The position numbers and the translations under genes are program-made. Source: Lactarius indigo (taxonomy: Eukaryota; Basidiomycota; Agaricomycetes; Russulales; Russulaceae). From it: DNA of 64,000 nt. The notes under the pieces were generated by a model, which was not told the DNA's origin, did not search any database, and saw only the letters and a program-made list of their open reading frames with translations. Each line of letters starts with the position of its first letter. Position 1 is the stretch's first letter. Positions 55,931 to 64,000 of the stretch are shown in pieces. Location of the stretch: NCBI GenBank assembly GCA_025766275.1, contig JAFKAC010000001.1:1426001-1490000 (forward strand), in the 5' to 3' direction.

Positions 55931-56548
55931 GCGTCGCATGTGTGGCTGCGAAGCTGTCCCCGATGGCGAGTAGAATTGCATCATCGACGTATGCTATTGC
56001 TGCTTCGCTGTCATTGTTGGGGATGTCAAGGATGTCCGCGTTGTAATACTGATATAGTATCATGGACATAGGGTCTCCCTGTCCTATGCCGTTGTTAATC
56101 GGTATGCTGCCTGATACGAAGTCATCGAATTTCAGCGTAGTGAAACGGTTCTGGAGAAGATTTTGCGTGAAGTTCACCAGTTTTTTGGGTACTCGTCTCT
56201 TTCTCATATTATGTATCAGCCTCGCGTTAACAGCGTTTGGGAAGGCGCCTTCTATGTCTAAAAAGAGAACTGAGGCCACTTTCTTTTTCCGCCATGCATT
56301 TTTGATCCGGTGTGTGAGCGTGTGCATGGCGTCTGTGGTTGTGCGAGCTGGGCGCCCGCCGTAGTGGTGTTGTGGGAGAAGTTGGTACTTCTCAGAGTAG
56401 AAGGATAATTGTTCTGCCATTATGGACGTTAGTACCTTCGCAAGCGTGTTTAGGAGAGCGATGGGCCTGTAGGCCTTGGGGACATCGTATCTCGGTTTGC
56501 CTGGTTTCCTAAGTATGACCGTGGTGAATGACTTCCACGGGTCGTAGT
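55931..56548 (-). pseudogene. LINE ORF2, reverse transcriptase core
   Basis: The minus strand reads SFTTVILRKPGKPRYDVPKA, YRPIALLNTLAKV, HHYGGRPARTTTDAM, ASVLFLDIEGAFPNAVNARL, NNGIGQGDPMSMIL and IAYVDDAILLAIGDS. These are the conserved RT blocks of non-LTR elements, including the YVDD catalytic motif. The frame runs into the gypsy 1 insertion at 55927 and continues in register at 47603. On the other side it is cut by the 5' LTR of gypsy 2 at 56549. The N-terminal half of ORF2 is not in the window. Confidence 0.85.
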
Positions 56549-57051
56549 TGTTACGTCTCGACCCATACCCTTACTGTACCGGTTGCAACTACGGCGGTAA
56601 GGTAAATTAGTTGCGGACTTACGATAGGCGATTACGAGTACGATAGGAGATTGCGCGCTGATTTGCTGACTGAGGACTATGCCACTAATACTAGTAGTAG
56701 TAGTATTAGGGTTCGAGCTACTTACACGATACGTTGGACGCTACACTACTGTGACTCATAGCAGCGCTTGAAAGCCTGCTCGACTTGTATTTAATCTGTC
56801 TTGTGAAGACCAAGAAACGCCATCTTGGTCTTCTTGAATCGTCACTTGTTTCTTCTCCATTTTCCCTCTGTTTCTTTCTCTCGTCGCCTTTATAACAAAG
56901 CGCACCTTCGAGTGTTCACTATTACCTGTGCTTGGACCTTCGCGTCTTCAAGATATTCGTCACGCCTGGACCTTCGTGTCTTCAGAGCATCCGCTAAGTT
57001 GTTACCGCCTCCATAGAGCTCAAGTCGAGCTAACGTCGTGACGACGTTACA
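56549..57051 (+). repeat. 5' LTR of gypsy 2
   Basis: Starts TGTTACGTCTCGACC and ends CGACGTTACA. It contains TATTTAA (56788-56794) and ATCTTGGTCTT at 56822-56832, the predicted transcript start and self-primer. Confidence 0.85.
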
Positions 57052-57064
57052 TTAAGACCAAGAT
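57052..57064 (+). other. Primer-binding site of gypsy 2 (self-priming type)
   Basis: TTAAGACCAAGAT directly after the LTR, identical to that of gypsy 1. Its last 11 bases are complementary to 56822-56832. Confidence 0.6.
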
Positions 57065-57303
57065 ACCACCGTGGCCGTAACAACAAGAGATCAGTGGACG
57101 AGCTTCCGTCCATATTCGCTCCCAAGAAGAGGAGAACGTAACGTCCCCACGCGCTTTCTACAAGCCGCAAGTTGGAGGGAAAGACAAGAAGAAACCGGAT
57201 ACTTTGTAGAGTTCAACGGACCTAGTAGGTTCCAACCAGTTGAGTTCAACTTCAACCACTTGTGTTGGACGGAGGTTACGTGGAATCCCATAGAATCCCA
57301 GTG

Positions 57304-58112
57304 TGTAACGAACGCGCCTCAACCACGTGACCTACCAGCATCACGTGTTGGACCTCTGTGGGACTATCGCAAGTCTGGCTGGGCAAACACCGACTCCCCT
57401 GAAGAAGAAGACGAAGAAGAAGAGCTGCTTACGCAGCTGCAGCACCAAGAGGAGTATGCCCGAGCCGCGTATGCGCGGTGTGGACGGATAGCGGTCACGT
57501 GACTAACATACTCACGTGACAACGTTTCAGTGTGATGTTTGCGTAATACAAACATCACGCCGAACCAGTGTTACGGTCCGCTTGCCTTATCAAGCTTAGA
57601 GGTTATTGGGTTCCCCTGTACAGACTTTACGGGCCTACGTGCCTACCTCTGATTACTATGTACGTTCTGATTGGCTGGAACGTTTGTGCTGACTGATACG
57701 ATACCGAGGGCCTTATGCCATTGGTTGTACTTATCTATGACTTGGTATGACTCAGTACGATACTAGGGTTTCTGTGTTCGGATCTGACTGCGAACTTTAC
57801 TGTGTACCAGTATATAGGTAGTACGCTGGGACGGAATATTCCCCAGCTTGAGTTCTTGTATCACTCCTACCGTTCAATAGGACTTCAGGCTTTTCCCCTC
57901 CTTTGTGACTTGTCGCTTGCCTCCTATCTCTCTTTTGGTTGACGGCTGTTTAACTTCTCTTTCTTCTTATTCCCTGATTATCTCATCAGGAGGTAACCTT
58001 GTTCGACTACTAGAGAGACGCTCAAGCATTTCGGCTCGTCCCACGAGTAGTAGTCACGTGCCAACATCCGTTCTCGGTCCAAGTCGGACAATATGTTCGT
58101 AGGAACGTAACA
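57304..58112 (+). mobile_element. Solo LTR of another retrotransposon family (809 bp)
   Basis: Begins TGTAACGAACGCG, ends AGGAACGTAACA, and is flanked by the 5-bp duplication CAGTG (57299-57303 and 58113-58117). It has TG...CA ends and a TATATA element near 57810. Removing it with one CAGTG restores the gag frame. The absence of internal coding sequence fits a solo LTR. An open stretch at its start (57304-57502) is not conserved and is not called as a gene. Confidence 0.7.
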
Positions 58113-59914
58113 CAGTGGGACGTCATACGACCAGCAGGACCTAGATACCAGTGCGATATCGACGCCCGAGAACTCAACAGCCGAGCAGATTGGGGCCCCA
58201 TCGACGGACAAGTACAAGAACACTCTACTGGAGAAGTGATATCAGAAGAAGAGGAACAAAGCCAAGATGAGAGTGAAGGGCGAGAGCCAAATCAAACAGA
58301 AACTAGTGGAGGAGCGATACAAGATCTCCTCATCAAACGAGCTGAGTCCGCACACATTACCGAACCAGAACCAATTCATATCCGATCACCAGCCATTATG
58401 GCAACGATAACAAGAGCGATGGAAGAGGTCGCGATTGAAGAAGCACGCGCAATACGAGAGGAAGCACGAGAAGTCCTCATGCCCATAAACCCTGAAACCG
58501 GCGTACGAATGACTGCAGACGACGCAGCTATCTTCCGAGCAATAGGGTCAGATCGAGGAGATCCCCCATCCGGACGACAACCCGCACTAGACCTTCCACC
58601 GGGAGTGGGGGGACCGGGCGGAGACCCGCCACCGCCACCAGGGGGGGGTATCCCGTTTGATCTACGAAGAACCGAACCACCAAGAATGCCACCCGGAGGG
58701 CCGCCAGGAGGTGGAGGAGGCGACGGCGGAGGAGGAGGTGGTGGAGATGCCGGAGGAGGACACCATAACGAAAAACTAACCGGCGAGCCACCTTCCATTT
58801 TTGACGGAGACAGACTCAAAGTCGACCAATTCCTAACGCAGTGGCATGTCTATTGGGGCATGAATTTGGACGCCCCTATGATGCGCAACGACTACAGAAG
58901 ATGCCTTCTGTTTCTTTCCTACATTAAAGGCGGAGCGGTCAGCGAATGGGTCCTATCCTTCCTGAACTGGCTCAACAGGCAGATACAACGGGGAATAAGT
59001 CCCTATACTCGCGACCTATGGAACGCCGTAGCCGATGGATTTAGCCAGAGGTTCGAGAACACGCTAGAAAGGGAACAAGCCCAAGCTATACTGAGAAAAG
59101 GGTACAAAATGACCGGAGAAGACATTGACAAGTACGTCAATGACTTTGAACAGCTCGCGCGGAAAGCTCACTATCGCCTCAATGAACCCCAAACCATCGA
59201 CCTCTTTACGTCGGGTCTACCCAAGGAACTGCTCAAGAACGCGTTCCAGTTCGACGACCCCGTCACGTTCGATGACTGGAAAAGGGCCGTCCTCAAGCGA
59301 CAAAAGAACTATATCCACCTCAAGGCGCGACTCAATGAGTACAAAAATACGACGACGCAACCGAAGAAGCAGGGTGGCAATGCGGGATGGACACTCCCAC
59401 AGAACCTACCACAAACTAACCCATGGGCAATGGACACCTCGGCAGACCGTGCAAAGGTGAGGCTCGCAGGGTCCGAAGATATCGATTTCAACAAACTACC
59501 ACACCACGATTGGCCTACACCACCGTTCCCGCCAAGAGGAGGACCGGGAGCCAGAGGACGAGGGAGAGGAGGATCTCGAAGGGACTTAAGGAATGTCCTT
59601 TGCTATAACTGTCACGCGCCTGGCCACCTCTCACGAAATTGCCCATATCCGCGTACGCAGCAACAGTGGCAAGCCGCCCCGTCCAGTAGCCGCATGACCG
59701 AAACTACGGGATACCATCAAGGACCCGTCTCGCAGTATGCGCCGTCACAGTACGCACCGTCCCTGCCCAGATATATGTCGCCGGCGCCAAGCGTAACGCC
59801 CGCACCCCAAATCAACGCGGCAAGCACGAAAACAGCGGGAGAACAGGCCAAAGAATGGCTCACACAGGTAGCCAACAGTATGGATGAAGTAAAAGATCTT
59901 ATACTTCAAGATCT

Positions 59915-62900
59915 ATGGGGGAAAGAGGGTTTTCAGGACGCCTGAACCCGTCAGTCTGGGTGAGGGCTCTTCGATGTAATTCTGTAATTGTGACAACGCG
60001 CTACCGATCTATGCGAATTCCAGTGACTGTCCATACGAATTACCAAACGACTGAAACAAATGCGCTAGTCGACTCTGGCGCAACCGACAACTTCATCCGA
60101 CCCAGCTTGGCCAAACGAGCAGGTATCCAGACACAGCCGCTGAGTACGCCTCGCAAAATATGGAATATAGACAACACGGAAAATAAAGCTGGGTTAATCA
60201 CTCATTATGTTAACCTAGAAGTAAAAACACGAGGGCAGATAAAGCAAATGACCTTCCTGGTCACCAACCTTGGAAGCGAAGACATGGTGCTAGGCTATCC
60301 ATGGCTAAGCGCCTTCGAACCAACAATTAGCTGGGCTACCGCCACCATACACCCCGACATGCAGCCAATAATGTTAGCAACTAGTGAAGCATTGCTATCA
60401 ACAACGACCATTCGAGCCCTCATTGTGGCCGAAAAAGAAGACATTGTGCGGGAACTAGAGGAAGAAACGTTCGCTAGAGCCACCACCTCGACGGAGTTGG
60501 CCATACAAGCGAAACAACAGCAAACGGCAGCAGTGCTCCCTCAGGAATACGCAATGTTCACCAGACTCTTCAACGAGCAAGCCTCGCACCGCTTCCCCCC
60601 GGCAAGGCCGTGGGATCATGCAATAGACTTCAAACCATCCACGCCGGCCGCTATCGACTGCAAAATCTACCCTATGACCCAAAAAGAAGAGAGCGAACTC
60701 AAGGAGTTTCTAGAAGAGAAACTGAAGCAAGGGTATCTGCGCCCCTCTATCTCTCCGTACGCATCCCCCTTCTTCTTCATTAAAAAGAAGGACGGAAAAC
60801 TACGCCCGGTACAGGACTACCGGGTCATCAACTCCCACACCATTCGGAACCAATACCCGCTACCGTTAATACAAGACCTCATCCTTGACCTCAGCAACGC
60901 CCATATCTACACCAAACTCGACATCCGATGGGGCTACAACAACGTACGTATCCGCGACGGCGACCAGGAAAAGGCAGCGTTCAAAACCAAATTCGGCCTC
61001 TTCGAACCCACGGTCATGTTCTTCGGACTCACTAACTCCCCCGCCACCTTCCAAGCCATGATGAACCACATCTATCGCGACACCATAGCAAAGCACGACC
61101 GACTGGGCACTACCATACGCGTCTACATGGATGATATTGGTATCGCTACTCACTTCGATCACGATCTAGCGGCCCACGTAGATGCTGTCCGTGATGTTTT
61201 GCGCGTTGCGGAGGAACACGACCTCTACTTCAAACTCGAGAAGTGTCTGTTTCACCAACCGCGGATGGATTACCTGGGGGTAATCCTTGAAAGGGGGGTG
61301 ACCCGAATGGACCCTGTAAAAGTTCAAGGAATCAAGGACTGGCCAACACCAACAAAAGTCAAAGACGTCCGTTCTTTCCTCGGCTTCTGTAACTTTTACA
61401 GACTCTTTATCCGCAGTTTCGCAACTCACGCTAAGCCACTCACTAAACTAACACGAAAGGACGAAGAATGGCGGTGGACTGAAGAAGAAGAGAAGGCGTT
61501 TAACACCCTCAAACGACTTGTGACGGAGGAACCGGTGCTAGCACACCCCATCCTTCAAGATCCATTCGAATTGGAAGTAGACGCTTCGGGCTATGCGGTG
61601 GGAGCCGTACTACTGCAAAAGAAATCTGACGGCAAGCGACATCCCATAGGTTACTACTCGGCGACACTTTCTGAAGCCGAAAGAAACTACGACATCTACG
61701 ACCTAGAGCTGCTTGCAATAGTTAAAGCCCTACGGAACTGGCGACCACTTCTCACAGGTGCCCCCCACAAGATTAAAATCTATTCGGACCATCTAAACCT
61801 ACAGTACTGGAAGTCACCACAGAAGATCAGTAGGCGAGTCGCCAGGGAAGTACTCGAACTTTCTGAATACGACTTCGAGATTCATCACATTAAGGGAAAG
61901 AACAACGGACGAGCAGATGCGCTGTCAAGACGGCCGGACTACGACCAAGGCGTCGAGGACAACAGCGAAGTAGTGGTCCTGCCCCCCGAACTCTTTGTAC
62001 GAACCCTTAACACCGCACGCACCTTCATCGCCAACCCAAATCTACTACAACCACGCCACCAACAAGACGAAGAGGTGATCAAGATATGGATTGACCCTTA
62101 TCGCCTTAAGAAAATACAAGGAGAATGGTACAAGGACGGCAGGTTCGTAATCACAGGGCCAGCATCGACTCAATGAGTACTAATACACGACCATCACGAC
62201 TTGCCAATACATGGCCACCCGGGAATCGCGAAAACTCAACGCATCCTGGAGAGACACTACTGGTGGCCGCGACTCCGAAGAGACGTATATGAATACGTGC
62301 AAGGCTGCGCAGAGTGCCAAAGGAACAAAGTCAACACAAGGCCCATACGAGCTGCGCTGCATCCCATCACACCAACACTAGAAGCCATGCCGTTCCACAC
62401 GGTGGCGGTAGACTTCATCACCAAACTCCCCACTTCCAGGGGGTATGACAGTATACTAACTGTCACAGACCACGACTGTAGCAAGGCCTCAATCTTTATC
62501 CCGTGCCGAGAGGAAATCACCGCAGAAGAAACGGCGGCTCTGTATGTCGCCCAGGTGTTCAAACGCTTCGGATTGCCACGCAAGATAATAAGCGACCACG
62601 ACCCACGCTTTACATCCAAGTTTACTAGAGAAATATGCCGCATTCTGGGGATTCAACAGAACATATCAACCGCGTATCACCCACGTACTGACGGGCAGTC
62701 AGAACGGACTAACCAGTGGCTGGAACAGTACCTACGCTTCTGGGTAAATGAGTGGCAAGACAACTGGGAAGCTTACCTACCAATCGCCGAATTCGCGCAC
62801 AACAACTGGCCACATGAACACACTAAAGAATCACCGTTCCAACTTCTGATGGGGTATAACCCACAAGCGGATTGGACAGATAAGCCATCCCCCATTCCCC

Positions 62901-64000
62901 TCGCGACTGCGCGACTGACACAGCTAAAAGAAGCTAGAGACAACGCCCAACGCCTCATAAAGAAGGCGCAAGAGTCATGGGTGCGCAACAAAGATACGCC
63001 CAAGTTCCGTATCAACGACCTCGTATGGCTCGAGGGCAAACATCTCCGAACCAATCAGCCTACAGCGAAATTAGCGGCGCAACGCCACGGACCCTTTTGG
63101 GTGGTACAGGTGATGTCCCCTTACAACTATCGATTGGAACTTCCCACGCAGTGGAGCATCCACCCAGTGTTTCACATCGATCTTCTCACACCGTACAAGC
63201 AAACTCCCTTGCACGGAGAGAACTTCACACGACCACCGCCCGAACTAATAGATGGGGAAGAGGAATATGAAGTCGAGGCCATTCTAGACACTCGGCATTT
63301 CGGCAGGGGGAGACGCCTTCAATACTTGATCAAATGGAAGGGGTACCCAGACTCGGAAAACCAGTGGGTCAACAAAGACGACGTTTTCGCGCTGGAAGCA
63401 CTTCGCCTGTATCAGGAAGCGCAAACCCACGGCGGAAGAGATAAAGTGGGAGTCGCTCGGACAGAGGACAGTCATCCTCTCTTCCTTCGCTCAGCCATTA
63501 CTCTCATGCCCACTTCCCCACTACGACATGTCACACAAGCGCAGCTCCTCGACTCCCTCGCGGAAGACGCCCGCGCCCTCTTGGCAGAGGACAGCGACAC
63601 CGAAGTTCCCAACACTCAGCTCACGCCATGGACACCTCTTACACCAGCAGAGGGGCCCATCACCGCACAAGAATGGATCAACGTCGTCACCAGATTCCCA
63701 GACCCGACGACCACCCCTGACGACGACCGAGCTGTCGTCCACGTCTTCCAAAACGATCGCGGCGAGCGCGAACCCATCGCCGCTATCCCCCCAAGCGACG
63801 ACCTCATCGGCGTTCGCGGAGTTTTCCCGAGCAACGACCAGCGTTCAAGCGCTGATGGAGTACGAGTTGGAGGGCTGGAAGAGGGTAGCGGCAGCATGGC
63901 AGAAGGAGCAGCTGGACTCAGCAGCGGCCCGACTGAGGGAGATGCGCGAGCGGCGGCAGCGATGGCGGCAGCTGAGGCTGGCCATGACGACAAAGATTAT
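59915..64000 (+). pseudogene. Gypsy 2 pol with premature stop
   Basis: In the -1 frame relative to gag: protease (ALVDSGATDNFIRPSLAKRA), RT (YMDDIGIATH near 61130), RNase H (ELEVDASGYAVGAVLLQKKS). The frame ends at 62174-62176, where CGA of gypsy 1 (ACTCAACGAGT) is TGA (ACTCAATGAGT), a C-to-T change at a CpG. Beyond the stop the same frame continues through the integrase zinc finger, DDE core (IISDHDPRFTSKFTREICRI), the LLMGYNPQADWTDKPSPIP segment missing from gypsy 1, the GPF block and chromodomain (RLQYLIKWKGYPDSENQWV near 63330) and the C-terminal extension to the window edge. One substitution thus separates it from an open frame over the visible part. Confidence 0.9.
59927..59933 (+). promoter_or_regulatory. 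Candidate -1 frameshift site, gypsy 2 gag/pol
   Basis: G GGT TTT in the gag frame, 9 nt before the TGA at 59943, conserved with gypsy 1. The upstream G GGA AAA of gypsy 1 is changed to G GGG AAA here. Confidence 0.55.

Larger units (their letters stand above)
45385..56548 (-). mobile_element. LINE (non-LTR) retrotransposon split by a gypsy element
   Basis: Minus-strand LINE. Its 3' poly(A) tail is the 23-T run at 45385-45407, its 3' untranslated region is 45408-45788, and its ORF2 3' half is 45789-47603. The element resumes at 55927-56548 with the RT core. The two parts are separated by gypsy element 1 and join at the target duplication GTCAG. The 5' end, with any ORF1 and endonuclease, would lie right of the second gypsy element, outside the window. 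The RNase H domain and C-terminal zinc knuckle place it with RNase H-bearing LINEs such as the fungal Tad-like group; this clade call is from memory. Confidence 0.8.
57071..59945 (+). pseudogene. Gypsy 2 gag, interrupted by a solo LTR
   Basis: Gag starts with the same N-terminus as gypsy 1 (AVTTRDQWTSFRPYSLPRRG) and runs to 57303, where an 809-bp insertion follows codon ESQ. It resumes at 58118 with GDVI-type codons (WDVIRPAGPRYQCDIDAREL after removal of the insert) and is then open to 59945. The first in-frame ATG after the insert is near 58399 (MATITRAMEEVAIEEARAIR). The proline/glycine-rich region, capsid domain and CCHC knuckle (CYNCHAPGHLSRNC, near 59605) are all present and very similar to gypsy 1. 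Apart from the insertion I saw no disabling change, so a shorter protein from the internal ATG is possible. Confidence 0.8.
56549..64000 (+). mobile_element. Ty3/gypsy chromovirus-type retrotransposon 2 (partial, runs off window)
   Basis: Related to gypsy 1 but older: its LTR (56549-57051, 503 bp) has several indels relative to that of gypsy 1. It lies on the plus strand, so the two elements stand head-to-head with their 5' LTRs 622 bp apart, separated by LINE sequence. Gag is interrupted by a solo LTR and pol has a premature stop, so the element cannot encode its own proteins. The 3' end and its target duplication are outside the window. Confidence 0.9.

Noticed and set aside
1..64000. CRISPR arrays, bacterial operons, riboswitches
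   Set aside because: Spliceosomal introns and fungal transposons show eukaryotic DNA. No spaced direct-repeat array was seen.

Overview
The window looks like repeat-rich chromosomal DNA from a basidiomycete fungus, most likely an Agaricomycete (mushroom-forming class). The signs are genes split by many 50-60 bp GT-AG introns, DUF6535 membrane proteins, a Plavaka transposon, chromodomain Ty3/gypsy elements and a LINE with an RNase H domain. I cannot name the species.

Left part (1-14,105). A DUF6535 remnant is followed by a diverged dispersed repeat (copy A, about 456-2760). Then come an intact-looking DUF6535 gene (4914-7057, +), an Atg22-like transporter gene (7982-10401, -), a relic of an ABC-transporter 3' end, a second DUF6535 remnant and copy B of the dispersed repeat.

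Plavaka element (14,106-24,223). Near-perfect terminal inverted repeats and TTATAAT-rich subterminal arrays bound a 10.1 kb DNA transposon. It encodes a Plavaka transposase (-) and an intact 459-aa accessory protein (+). It also carries decayed pieces of what look like host genes: cohesin subunit SCC3/STAG, elongation factor SPT6 and a shugoshin C-terminus. This gene-capturing transposon is the most interesting object in the window.

Middle part (24,224-45,385). Two more DUF6535 copies follow, one frameshifted (24924-27122) and one intact (27348-29455). Next are relics of Atg22 and ABC 3' ends, an intact Atg22-like gene (31253-33695, -), a decayed Atg22 copy (35040-37309, -), an intact 20-exon ABCC transporter (39005-44385, +) and the last exon of a fourth Atg22 copy (45079-45369, -). 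The repeated order suggests an ancestral Atg22(-)/ABC(+) module that was duplicated and then partly lost.

Right part (45,385-64,000) is a transposon nest. A minus-strand LINE, whose poly(A) tail lies at 45385-45407, interrupts the fourth Atg22 copy. A gypsy element (47604-55926, -) sits inside the LINE with a GTCAG target duplication. A second related gypsy element (56549 to beyond the window, +) lies head-to-head with it and has an 809 bp solo LTR in its gag. Both gypsy elements have a primer-binding site complementary to the predicted 5' end of their own transcript, as in self-priming Tf1/sushi elements. They also share a GGGTTTT -1 slippery site at the gag/pol junction.
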